Shown here: piece after piece, positions 41,472 through 53,055 of the stretch
Layout: the number at the start of each line of letters is the position of its first letter
Position numbering within the stretch: position 1 is the stretch's first letter
NCBI GenBank assembly: GCA_002104895.1
Contig: MCFG01000417.1
Coordinates: 1 to 57,990 of the forward strand
Source of the DNA: Anaeromyces robustus
Taxonomy: Eukaryota; Neocallimastigomycota; Neocallimastigomycetes; Neocallimastigales; Neocallimastigaceae
Length of the DNA: 57,990 bases
Reading direction: 5' to 3'
Notes under the pieces: generated by a model
The model's database searches: none
Told to the model about the DNA's origin: nothing
The model's input: the letters and a program-made list of their open reading frames with translations, nothing else
Position numbers and translations under genes: made by a program

Positions 41472-43200
41472 TTTTTCATTTTACTTAATTTATATTAGTA
41501 TATTCCGGTAATGTTAAAGCTAACAATATTACAGAATATAAATATGTTATTCTTAATGATAATAATGAAATTATTGAAGAAGAAAAGAATTACAGAAACT
41601 ATTTAAATAATACATCAATTATTAATGAAGTTTATAATAGGTAATAATAATAACAATAGATTATATAAATAAAATATATAATATATAATATAATAATATA
41701 AGTTTATATTATTAATTTAAATACATTTATAAATATAAAAATATATATACTTACAAATATTATAAATTTCCTTTTTTATTATTAATATTATCTTATATAT
41801 ATAGAACAAATACTGTTATTGATATTCCAAAACTCCCAAGTAAATTAAAGACTACATATAAAATGGGTTCTAAAAACTTTGAACCTTTCCCAGATAATAT
41901 TATTTATAATATTTATGCAAACTGTGATGAATCGGATTATTCCGATTTAACAACTTCACCATTTATTAATAGTAAGAAAGTTCCTAAAGATACTTTAATT
42001 CAATGTGATTTTACTATTATTTCACCAAATTCTGTTTTCCAAAGTTCTGGTTTAATGAGTTTAATTGGTTCTAACGGTATTAACTTTAAAAAACTTTCAT
42101 GGCTTATTGAATTTACTAATAAAAGTTTCTTAGGTAGAAATTCAATTAAAATGAATGGTATTGCTTATGATCCATCACTTATTCGTGAAAAACTTGCCAC
42201 TGAATTATATAAAACTGTAGGTATTCCAGTACAAGATGGTGCTTATGCTAGATTTATAATTAATAATGATGTTTATGGATTATACTTAATGGAAGATACT
42301 TTAACTAAAAAATGGATTAGTGCTTATATTCATGGAAATGATAAAGAAGAAGATATTGGTATTGATTATAAATTATCTTCTTCAACACCAAATGGTCCAT
42401 TCTGTGATTTAAAATACAAAGGTGATGATTATAAATTATATGCAGACAAAAGTATTTATAAAATTGATCAATATGGTAGCAATATTGTTAATTCAAATAA
42501 TATATCAGGTCAATGGTCAAAATTAATTGAATTTACAAAACTTTATGATAACTGGATTAAATCTTCCAATAAAGCAGAAAAAGAAGATTTGAGTACACTT
42601 GAATCTTTCCTTGATCTTGAATCTACTCTTAGATTATTGGCTATTGAAACTTTAATTATTCCATTAAATAATTTCTGGTTAAATAGTAATAATGCAGCAC
42701 TCTATTATAATCCAGAAACTAAAAAATATCAATATTTACCATATAATTATGAACAATCCTTATTAGGTTCATGGGGTATTTCATCTCTTGATCATGATAC
42801 TTATATAAAAGATTGTATAACATGGGCTAATTATGAAAAAAATCAAAATGAACAATTTTTCATTAATAATTTATTAAAACATCCACAAATTAAAAAAAGA
42901 TATGATACAATTTTAGATGAAATTGTTCATACTACTTATGAATCTGAAACAGTTTCAAACTACCTTAAGGTTATTGGTAATCTCATTAGAGAAGATGTTC
43001 AATGGAATATTGATGCTGTTAATAATTTATCTTTACCTTATAATGGACAAATTTCACAGTTTACTATTAATGATTTCGAAACTAATTTAACTTATCGTCA
43101 TAAAGGTAGTGATATTCGTACCTATTTCGATCTTAGTGATTTTGTTGATACCAGAAGTAAATACTGTAAAGCATATACCGAAAGTATCCTTAATAATTAA
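34826..43200 (+). CDS. Secreted tandem protein of four CotH-kinase-type modules, 10 exons
   Basis: CotH-family protein; relatives coat spores or sit on fungal surfaces, and bacterial CotH is an atypical kinase. Exons: 34826-34880, 35006-35110, 35255-35396, 35777-37314, 37513-37651, 37867-39371, 39529-39670, 39834-41338, 41499-41640, 41805-43200. All introns are GT..AG with matching phases at equivalent joins; the sum is 2,223 codons ending in TAA. Exon 1 encodes the only signal peptide (MFLKQIIIIIACLITLNNG). Each module has a beta-rich leader (FNVVSI..LGVKY.., then YTGS..YKYV..INEVYNR) and a ~430-aa CotH domain (IKMRGIA, REKLATELYKTVG, YGLYL, GNDKA). The CotH domains start near residues 119, 677, 1229 and 1778. 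Modules 1 and 2 keep PLDNFW and DFDQ; modules 3 and 4 read PLNNFW and NYEQ. No dockerin, membrane anchor or GPI signal is seen. Four separate genes is the alternative, but modules 2-4 lack their own signal peptides. Confidence 0.85.
39150..43150 (+). repeat. Two near-identical ~1.97-kb tandem units inside the CotH gene
   Basis: Equivalent points repeat at about 1,967-1,971 bp (for example MGSKNFEPF codons at 39892 and 41863). The copies are nearly identical through exons and both introns, including the (TA)n and poly(T) stretches. Only scattered substitutions occur, such as GRN to GSN, KEEKDD to KAEKED and LSEIV to LDEIV. The end of module 2 (from about 39150) already matches the end of module 3, so the duplicated unit is out of phase with the module boundaries. 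Confidence 0.93.
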
Positions 43201-43666
43201 ATATAAAAAAATAAAAAAAAATAAAAAATAAAAAATAAAAAATAAATTAAAAAATTAAATTATATTAGAGTAAAGCAAAATTCAAAAAAAAAAAATAAAT
43301 AAATAAATAATTATTTAAATAATATGAAAAAAAAAATTATGAAACATAACAAAAAAAATTTTTAATACAAAATTAAAAATATGTATTATTTAGAAATAAA
43401 AAAAAAAAAACTAGAAAATTAGAAAACTGTAATAATTTATATTTATTATTTTATTTATCATATTAAATTAAATAATTGAATAAAAAATAATTCCTTATTT
43501 ATTTTTATTTATTTTTATTATAAATATAAATGTTTAATTTAATAAATGTATATCTTAAAATAAAAAAAATAAAAAAATAAAATTATTTATTATAAATAAA
43601 ATATAAATAAAAAAAAATGCATTTAAAATTATTTACAAAGGTAATTAAGAAATCGAAAAATTTATA
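43201..43666. other. 3' flank of the CotH gene, no gene seen
   Basis: A/T homopolymer-rich sequence following the CotH stop, presumably containing its 3' UTR, and running into the LINE-tail remnant at 43667. Confidence 0.75.
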
Positions 43667-43822
43667 CCCTCCAGTATTATTCATTATTATTTATAATATT
43701 TATCTGGTTTCCTTTTATTAGTATCTTTTATTTTATTATGTGTAATTTTTATAATTTATGTATATTAATATATTTAAACTCAATAAACTATAATGTACAA
43801 ATTGTGTACTTAAGAAAAAAAA
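43667..43822 (+). mobile_element. Old, 5'-truncated LINE 3' end (plus orientation)
   Basis: The stretch from CCCTCCAGTATTATTCATTA through TTATGTGT and AACTCAATAAA to GTACAAATTGTGTACTTAAG, followed by an A-rich tail (43815-43822), matches the reverse complement of the LINE 3' UTRs at 53949-54100 and 55467-55620, with many substitutions. It is therefore a diverged 3' fragment of the same LINE family in the opposite orientation. Similarity ends abruptly 5' of CCCTCC, as expected for a truncated insertion. Confidence 0.75.
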
Positions 43823-43823
43823 A

Positions 43824-45110
43824 TGAATATATAGTTAAACATTTAATTAATCATGGTGCAAGTATAGATGGAAAACGTTATTCAGAAAATACACCATTGT
43901 ATTATGCATGCAAGAATAGTAGTAATTCAAATGAAGCTATTGTTAAATATTTAATTGATGCTAGGAGCCAATGTTAATAAAGGAAGAGAATATTATTATA
44001 CACCATTGCACGTTGCATGTAATTGTGGAAATGAAATTATGGTAAAATATTTAATTGAAGCTGGAGTAGACATAAATAAAATAAGAGGAAATTATGATTA
44101 TACACTATTACATATACACCATTACATATTGCATGTAAAAATGGAAATGAAGTAACAGTAAAATATTTAGTTAAACATAGTGCAAATACAAATAAAAGTA
44201 AAAACGATTATACTAATAATTGTATAGTAGAATATTTAATTGAACATGATACAGATATAAATAAAGGTGATAAATATGGATTTCCACCAATATATAAAGT
44301 ATGTAAAAAATAGAAATAATACTATTATAAAATATTTAATTGAACAAGGAACAGATATAAATAGAAATGTTAATTGGTCACTTCTTATGGAAACATGTAG
44401 AAGTAAATATTGAAGTAAAGATACAGTAAAATATCTAAATGAACTTGGTGTTGATATCAATGAAGAAAACAATTTTGATGAAACATCAAGTACAAGTATG
44501 TTATAGTGGAAATGAACGTATAGTAAAATATTTAATTGAACATGGAACAGATATAGATAAAGAATATAGAAATGATAATACACCTTTATTTTTTGAAATG
44601 TAATGGAATTGATGGAGGAAATAAGACTATTGCAAATTATTTAATTGACCATGGTGTTAATATAAATAAAGAAAATGTGTGTGGTGAAACACCATTATTT
44701 CAAGCATGTTATGGTGGAAATGAAGCTATTGTAAGATATTTGGTTAAACTTGGAACGGATATAAATAAAAAAACTTTTAATGGTAATATACCGTTACACA
44801 AAGCATGTGATACTACACATTTAAATATAAATATTATTAAATATTTAATGGATCTCAGAGCAAATATATATAAAAAAATGTACATGGATGATCACCATTA
44901 GACGAAGCAATGGGTAAAGTAGATAAATCTACATATCACATAATAATAGATTATTTTAAGGAAATAAAATATAAACATTTAGTTGAATAGAAATAAATAA
45001 AGAAAATGAAAAATGTGGAACACTATTTATTTCATGCATACCATAATCAATAAAAATGAAACATTAATAAAATATTTAATTGAATATGGAGCTGATGTAA
45101 ATAGAAAAAT
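43824..45110 (+). pseudogene. Frameshifted ankyrin-repeat pseudogene
   Basis: At least eight canonical ankyrin units can be read by changing frame: HLINHGASIDG, TPLYYACKN, TPLHVACNCGNE, YLIEAGVDINK, YLIEHDTDINKG, ETPLFQACYGGNEAIVRYL, then IPLHKACD and SPLDEAMGKVDK. They are interrupted by single-base frameshifts (for example near 43965, 44100, 44300, 44480, 44590, 44880) and by stops. No valid start is present: the ATG-led frame at 43738 draws its first ~28 residues from the LINE-tail remnant just upstream, and the intron pattern of real genes is absent. The 3' half is copied at 51286-51810. Confidence 0.85.
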
Positions 45111-45594
45111 AATAATAATAAAATTGGATTGTCTCCCATAAATATATAATATCAATGATTAAAATATATCATAGAGAAATGTTAATATAATAGAAATTTA
45201 ATGTAAAATTAATAAATTTTATGATATAAATATATATACAATATACATTAAATTTAATTAATATCAGCATTCTTTGTACTAATAATGAAATCTTTAATGT
45301 AATAAAGATGATATATATATATATATTTTTTTTTCAAAGGTTATAAAATTGGTCTATTCTTTTATATTTAATGTAACAATATGAAATATCCATTTTATTT
45401 ATTATTTTTTTTTAAAGTTAATATTTAAAAATTAAATAATATATTTCAAAATATTAAACTGAAGAATTACCAAATTAATAATATACAACATATATATTTA
45501 CATTTTCAAATTTTAATTTATATAAAATATAATTTCATATAACAAAAAATTAATCATATAATGGTTTATTTATTATAAAATTAAAAATTTATTT

Positions 45595-45750
<156 letters not shown>

Positions 45751-45869
45751 CTCCAGTTTTAATAGTATATGTATTAGAATTTGGAATATCAAAAAAAGTT
45801 TTTACTGGAATTGATTTTACCAATAATAAAAGTGTAATGAATATAATATTAAAATGTTAATGATTTCAT
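45751..45869 (-). pseudogene. Truncated copy of the small secreted protein gene
   Basis: Corresponds to the first ~42 codons of the intact minus-strand gene at 52558-53055 (start codon at 45869-45867). It has an internal deletion in the signal-peptide region that shifts the frame. The remaining ~120 codons are missing, replaced by (ATTT)n. Not functional as it stands. Confidence 0.88.
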
Positions 45870-46572
45870 TTTACATAAATATATTTATATATTTATTATT
45901 TAATTTTATCAATTATAAATATATATTTGAACAATTAAAATTTTAATCAATATTTTACAATTTTTTAATTATGAAAAGAAAAATTAAATAACTATAAAAA
46001 AAAAATTAAATAAATATAAAAAAAAAAAAAAAAAGAAAAAAAAAAAAAGAAAAAAAAAAGAAAAATTTTAAAAATTACTTTTATCCTATAATATTAAGAA
46101 TATATTATCATTTAAAATTATAAAACTTATAATAATTATAATAATAATTATTAAACAAATTATAATTCAATAAATTATTATAATTAATAAAATTCAAAAT
46201 ATGATTATTATACACTCCAATGATAAAATATAAATTTAATTATATAATATTTTTAATTGATTTTATAATTAATATTTTTTAATATTTCATCAAAATAAAA
46301 ACAAATTTAATAATGGTAAAAATTTAATATTAAAACTAATATTAAATAAATATATTTTTTATACTATAAAAAGAGAAATTAAAAAAATTATATATTATAT
46401 ATTTTATATAACATATAATAATTTATCTATGTAATAATTAATTTCTCAAGAAAAATTAACAAATAATTAATATTATATATATTATTATTGTTGTTGTTGT
46501 TGTGGTGGTGGTGGTGGTGGTGGTGGTGGTAGTGTTAATGGATTTAGATTATGTAAATATTATTTATTAAAA

Positions 46573-46608
46573 ATCACATTAATAATTTAATAAAATTATT
46601 AATGTGAT
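46573..46608. repeat. Conserved hairpin, 16-bp arms
   Basis: ATCACATTAATAATTT (46573-46588), loop AATA, then the exact complement (46593-46608). The same hairpin is intact at 53726-53761 in the other copy of the duplication. Confidence 0.85.
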
Positions 46609-46772
46609 ATTTTTATTTTTGTTATGTTAATGAAAAAATCAATCAATAATTATGGAAACAATAGACTTTATTTACATAATTCTTAATTACATTAAATATT
46701 GTCATAACTTGATATGAAGTATAAAACTAATTTCAATAATTTAAATAATATCCAATTATATATAACTTTTTA

Positions 46773-47491
46773 ACAAAATGTTAAATTTATCTGTAAAAAA
46801 AAATTTATTACATTTTTAAAGTAAATAAATTTACAACTTCAGTGATACCATTAACAATAATGATAATTTACACACAAAAAATTATATTCAATTAACTGTA
46901 TTAATTGAAATAATTAAAAAAAAAAAAAAATTTTTTTTAAATATTTTAATAAATATTTATTATTATTTCTTCCTTTTTTTTTTTAACATTATTTTCATAA
47001 AATATAAAATTGACTTTATAATATAATAAAAATAATACTATATTATATTAATAAATGAAAAAAATAAATACATTTAAAAATTTTTACATTATATAAAAAT
47101 AAAAATAATATTATATTATATTAATAAATAAAAAAAATTAGATTTAAAAATTTTTAATAATATTATATTAATATATCTTTTTTTAATAAGTAATAGATTT
47201 AATATATATAATAAAATGTATAATATAAGTATATCTTTTTATAATAATAGATTTAATATATATAATATAAATATATAATATAAAATGTTAAAAAAAAAAA
47301 ATTAAAAATATATATATTTTTTATATTTTGTATATATATTTTAATAGTTTGACAACTATTTTGTATAATATGAAGCTTAAAATCTTAAAGTTTAAGGAGT
47401 AAAAGAATAATCTTTTTTTTTTACTCTTTTTTTTTTTTTTTTTTTTTTATCCTTATGGATATTATTTTATTCTTTTGTTATATTGCTTCGC
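46773..47491. other. AT-rich spacer, no gene seen
   Basis: Runs from the end of duplication copy A to the 3' end of the LRR-CBM18 gene. It contains an imperfect direct repeat (TAATATTATATTATATTAATAAAT-like) at about 47030-47170 and a poly(T) run near 47425-47448. Confidence 0.72.
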
Positions 47492-49521
47492 TTAATTACA
47501 TTTACCAAATTTAGATTGACATCCTGTACCACAATATTTATCAGTACTACCACACCAACCATATTTACTACAACATTGACCAGAAGGACATTTACCATCA
47601 GTTGAACCACATTTACTATTAGTGGAAATTGGAAGAGAGGTAGAAGATGTCTTAGTAGTTTTAGTAGTTTTAGTAGTTTTAGTGGTTTTAGTGGTTTTAG
47701 TGGTTTTAGTGGTTTTAGTGGTTTTAGTGGTTTTTGAGGTTTTTGAGGTTTTAGAGGTGTTAGAGGTTTTAGAGGTTTTTGAGGTTTTTGAGGTTTTAGA
47801 GGTTCTAGAGGATGTTGTTAATCTACAAATATAACATTGACCAAATTCAGATTGACAACCATTTCTTAAGAGACAATGATCGTCACTTTTACCACACCAT
47901 CCATATTTACTACAACATTCATTTTTTGGACATTTAGTATTACCATTATTTTTACCACATTTACCATTAGTAGAAGTAGGATAAATAGAAGAAGAAGTAG
48001 TAGTAGTAGTAGTACTAGTACTAGTAGTACTAGTACTAGTAGTAGTGTCATCATAGCAAAGACCATATTTTGGTTGACAACCTTGAGAAATAGCACAATG
48101 TTTTTCACTTCTTCCACAATTATAATATTTACTACAACATTCACCTTCTTTACAAACTTTTCCATCGTATGGTTCACCACAAACTGTAGCTAAATTATCT
48201 TTAGTAGTTGTAGGTTTATTTGTAGTTTTAGTTTTAGTTGTGGTATTACAATTAAGAGCATCTTCAATACCATAACAACTAGATTTAGAATTTCTACAAA
48301 CACGTGTATTATCATATTGGCAATGTTCAAGGCTTTTATTTGTTAATGTACTTCCGGTGAGTTTTTCATTATCTGAAAAATGACTAAATAAATAATATAA
48401 TGATATTATTATAATAATAGTATTATTAATAAAATAATAATTATTATATTATTAATTAATTACAATAATAAATAAATAAATAAAAAATATATATATCTTT
48501 AATCTATTACAAAAATGAAATGTATTTATATAAATTCAATTATAAAAAATACTTACACACTTCTAAGTTTAGTGAAATCATTAAAATAACTTGGAATTTT
48601 TCCTTCTAATTTATTCCCACTTATAGAGCTTTTAATTCAAATATATTTTTTTTAAATTATATATTAAAAAAAATTAGTAATTATATCTATAATATATAGT
48701 ATTTTTTTTTAAATAAAAATAATTATCTAAGAAAAGATTAAATAAATAAATTAAAGTTTTACATACAAACTTTCAAGATCTTTGCTGTCCTTTACATTTG
48801 GAATGAAAGTTAATTCATTAAAGTCAATATAGAATTCTTTAAGTTTTTTAAAATTAGGTAAACTCTTTGGAAATGAACTAATATTATTTCCAAGAAAGTC
48901 AACATATTCAAGATTTACTAAATTTGTAAATTTATCTGGAACAGAAGAAATTCCATTATAAGGTAATTCTATATGATTAAGATTTACTAAATTTCCAATT
49001 TCTTTAGGCAAAGAACTTATAGAATTACCTGCTAAATTTAAATAATTAAGATTAACTAAATTACCAATTTCCTTAGGAATAGAAGAAATATCATTTCTAT
49101 CTATTCTTAATTTTTTAAGCTTCTTTAAATTAAAAACTTCTTTAGGTATTGATTCAATTTTATTTTCACCTAAATCTAAATGTTCAAGTTGTTCTAATTT
49201 ACCAATTTTTGCTGGAATAGATTTAATTTTATTTTCATTTAAATTTAATTCTTTAAGTTTTTTTAATTTTTCAATATCATCTGGAATTTCTTTAATAGTT
49301 GAATCCCAAGCTCTTAATATCTCTAATTCAGATAATTCAAAGACAATACTTGGAATTCTATCAGCCTTATGAAGATGTAATAATACAACTTGGCCTGATC
49401 TATCTTCACAGTCTTGAGTGCCAAAGCCATTTGAATGTAATTCATTTCTAATAGATTTACAATCTTGACTTAAGACAAAAGATGCAGATAAAATTAAACC
49501 AAATATATTTTTGAAGTTCAT
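47492..49521 (-). CDS. Secreted leucine-rich-repeat protein with three hevein-type chitin-binding (CBM18) domains, 3 exons
   Basis: Minus-strand exons 49521-48767, 48628-48557 and 48383-47492, GT..AG introns, 572 aa. Signal peptide 1-18 ([12 protein letters not shown]). Residues about 45-275 carry eight or so LRRs of ~23 residues ([18 protein letters not shown] type); the last crosses both introns ([12 protein letters not shown], then SDNEKLTG). After a short Cys-containing segment and a Thr/Lys linker come CBM18 domains at about 344-385, 418-459 and 534-571, each with the [14 protein letters not shown] pattern. Domain 1 is the most divergent (CCSKYYNCG). Thr/Ser/Lys linkers, the second about 65 residues, separate them. 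CBM18 binds chitin, so it likely sits in the fungus's own wall or on other chitin, with the LRR as a ligand-binding part. No transmembrane segment. Role inferred. Confidence 0.88.
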
Positions 49522-50888
49522 TTTTTTTTTTTTTTTATTTATTTATTTATTTTATTTATATATATAAATAAAAGAATTTACTTAAAAAAATAAAGAATAG
49601 AAAAAGAAAAAAAGAAAAAAAGAGAAATTTTATTTACATATATATATATCTTTATGAAAATTCTTTTTTAAAAAAAATAAATTAAATTTTTTTTCTTTTA
49701 TTAACAAATGACATGAAGTACATATTATTATATTAATGTAAATGTAAGAAATGCATATACAGTGTATTACATTAAATTTTATAGGCCATATTTACTTTAT
49801 TTGAAAATTTTGATGATGGAGGTGCATTTCGAAAATTTGTATTTCGAAAATTTTGTTATAGTTAAACTTCAATTGAATGGAAAATACTTAACTCATTATT
49901 AAAATTATATTTTTACTCTAATTTATTTTATATATTAAATATAATAATAACAATAATAATAGATGAACACGTAATAAATAAATACATTTAATTTTTATTT
50001 TTTGCTATTTTTTAAAAAAAAAAAAAATTTTTATTTCTATATATCAAAATTTTGATTAATATATTTATATTAATGATTAAAGCAATATATTTTTTTAAAA
50101 AAAATAAATAAAAAAGGAATATTATATATAAGTATATAAGTAAATTAAAATATTAATTCCTTCATAAATATATTTCTATATTAATAATAATAAAAATTTT
50201 ATTGTTGATAGGATAAGAAATTGATAAAATAAAAGATAATCATTCCAAATAAAAAATGATGAATTAGTAAATTAAATTTATAAATAAAAATAATTTATAT
50301 TTTATGTTATTAGTGAAAATAAATGTAACAAATAATTGAAAATAAATATAACAAATAATTGAACTATATAAATTGTTATCCAAGTAAAATAATAAATAAT
50401 AATAATTAAAATATATATATTTAATAAAATAAAAAAAATAATTATAATAAAAATTTATTTATATATTGACGTAATTATTTAATAGATTTTTTTATTTAAT
50501 TATAAAATTATATATTAATATTTTTCCTTTTGATATATTTCTTTAGTAAAATTTGTTTTTTTATTCTTTTTTTTTTTTTTTTTTGTAAACAAAGAAGTTT
50601 TAAATATTAAATATTTTATATTGTAATGGAAAATAGATGTTAAAACTTCAACTTAGTTGTTTTTGATTAATTCATATATCAATATATATCTGATAAATTA
50701 TTATCATTAAATACTGTTACTGTTATAGTTAAATTTTAAATGAAAAAGATTTTTTTCATATTTTTTTATTTAATAAATTTTTTTTTTTTTCATTTAAAAT
50801 TTAACTTGTTTTATAATCGATTAAATTTACTATTATCAAAACCTATACTTCAAAATAATGGAAATCTGAACTTGTAGTAAACTTACTA

Positions 50889-50939
<51 letters not shown>

Positions 50940-51070
50940 TTTTCATTTTAAATAACTAAATAATATTACCACTTAAAAATGAATTATGAATTTTCTTTTA
51001 AATAACTAAATGTTAAATATATAATTTTTTAAAAAACTATAATATATATATAAATAAAAAAAGAATAAAA
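49522..51070. other. Upstream spacer of the LRR gene, no gene seen
   Basis: AT-rich. It should contain the LRR-CBM18 promoter (T-rich next to the ATG at 49521). GTGCATTTCGAAAATTTGTA (about 49820-49840) resembles the terminal repeat of the element at 30321, but no partner end was found. A ~46-A run is at about 50891-50936. Confidence 0.65.
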
Positions 51071-51135
<65 letters not shown>

Positions 51136-51225
51136 ATTATTATTATTATGATTATTATGATTATGATTATGATTATTATGATTATTATTATTATTATTAT
51201 GATTATGATTATTATGATTATTATG

Positions 51226-51282
<57 letters not shown>

Positions 51283-51285
51283 ACA
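51071..51285. repeat. (ATT)n microsatellite with ATG variants at a duplication border
   Basis: About 215 bp of ATT repeat with interspersed ATG units in the middle. It abuts the first base of duplication copy B. The frame opening at 51148 is repeat-derived at its N-terminus. Confidence 0.93.
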
Positions 51286-51810
51286 CCTTTATTTTTGAAA
51301 TGTAATGGAATTGATGGAGGAAATGAGACTATTGCAAATTATTTAATTGACCATGGTGTTAATATAAATAAAGAAAATGTGTGTGGTGAAACACCATTAT
51401 TTCAAGCATGTTATGGTGGAAATGAAGCTATTGTAAGATATTTGGTTAAACTTGGAACGGATATAAATAAAAAAAACTTTTAATGGTAATATACCGTTAC
51501 ACAAAGCATGTGATACTACACATTTAAATATAAATATTATTAAATATTTAATGGATCTCAGAGCAAATATATATAAAAAAATGTACATGGATGATCACCA
51601 TTAGACGAAGCAATGGGTAAAGTAAATAAATCTACATATCACATAATAATAGATTATTTTAAGGAAATAAAATATAAGCATTTAGTTGAATAGAAATAAA
51701 TAAAGAAAATGAAAAATGTGGAACACTATTTATTTCATGCATACCATAATCAATAAAAATGAAACATTAATAAAATATTTAATTGAATATGGAGCTGATG
51801 TAAATAAAAA
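51286..51810 (+). pseudogene. Ankyrin-repeat pseudogene fragment, second copy
   Basis: Near-identical to 44578-45105: DHGVNINKENV, ETPLFQACYGGNEAIVRYL, LVKLGTDINKK and, after frameshifts, IPLHKACD and LDEAMGKV. It shares the older frameshifts of copy A and has an extra base in an A run near 51477, so it was already dead when duplicated. Confidence 0.85.
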
Positions 51811-52088
51811 AAAAATAATAATAATAATAATAAAATTGGATTGTCTCCCATAAATATATAATATCAATGATTAAAATATATCATAGAGAAATGTTAATAT
51901 AATAGAAATTTAATGTAAAATTAATAAATTTTATGATATAAATATATATACATTAAATTTAATTAATATCAGCATTCTTTGTACTAATAATGAAATCTTT
52001 AATGTAATAAAGAGGATATATATATATATATATTTTTTTTTCAAAGGTTATAAAATTGGTCTATTAATTTATTTATCTATTAATATAT

Positions 52089-52155
<67 letters not shown>

Positions 52156-52187
52156 TTATAAAATTATTAATTTATTTATTTATCTAT

Positions 52188-52284
<97 letters not shown>

Positions 52285-52557
52285 TTTTTTTAATTTTATT
52301 ATTAGCTTTTTTTACACATTTCCATTTTTATTTAAAAAAAAAAAAAAAACTGAATCTATTTATTATTATTTATATGTTGATTTTTTTAACATAATTTAAA
52401 TAAGTCTATGTTTAAAAGAGATTACTACTAAATAAAATAATTTATTATTATTTCTAATATGTTTGTTTTATTTATTTATTTATTTATTTGTTTTTTTTTT
52501 TTTGTTTTTTTTTTTGAAAATAAAGATTTTTACTTTATTGATTTTATTTAATTTATT

Positions 52558-53055
52558 TTATTCCAACTTATAAATTTTATTATATTCAGCATAGAATTTA
52601 CAACCATTTTCAAATTCAAATTTAAAACGATGTTTTGGAAGATTATTAAGTTCATTATTTTTAAATAAAGTTATAGTTTGAATTGAGAATATACTTTTAG
52701 TTTCTTCCCAATGATTTGATATATAAGTTTGTAAAGTAGAATTTGTAATACTTTGATTTATAAATCCTTCATGACCATGGCATAAGCCTTCATCATAAAT
52801 TTTAGAAATATTTATTTTAAATATTTTTATTCCACTAGATTTATTAATATTGGAACAAATAATATAACTATTATAATAATTGGAATAAACATAAGTACAT
52901 TTATTAGTATTTCTTTCAGGACTTAATTCTCCAGTTTTAATAGTATATGTATTAGAATTTGGAATATCAAAAAAAGTTTTTACTGGAATTGATTTTACCA
53001 TTAATAAAAGTGTAATGAATGATAAAATATAATATGAAAATGTTAATGATTTCAT
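52558..53055 (-). CDS. Small secreted protein, family unknown
   Basis: Intact 165-aa single-exon frame. Residues 1-22 form a signal peptide (hydrophobic YYILSFITLLLMV then KS-IP). The mature part is Asn/Lys/Ile-rich with four Cys (CTYVY, IICSN, GLCHG, NGCKF) that could pair as two disulfides, and several N-x-S/T sites. I do not recognise the family. The segment is duplicated but the other copy (45751-45869) is truncated, so this is the only working copy here. A start at 53055 is supported by the signal peptide. Confidence 0.65.
   Translation of the reverse strand: MKSLTFSYYILSFITLLLMVKSIPVKTFFDIPNSNTYTIKTGELSPERNTNKCTYVYSNYYNSYIICSNINKSSGIKIFKINISKIYDEGLCHGHEGFINQSITNSTLQTYISNHWEETKSIFSIQTITLFKNNELNNLPKHRFKFEFENGCKFYAEYNKIYKLE

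Noticed and set aside
34826-43200. Four separate single-module CotH genes
   Set aside because: Only the first module has a signal-peptide exon, splice phases match across every module junction and there is no stop between modules once introns are removed; still flagged for transcript testing.
43738-43977. Start of an intact ankyrin gene at 43738
   Set aside because: The first residues derive from a LINE 3' UTR remnant and the frame breaks after 79 codons.
47622-48193. Plus-strand Val/Leu-rich and Thr/Ser-rich frames
   Set aside because: Antisense of the Thr/Lys linkers and CBM18 domains of the LRR gene.
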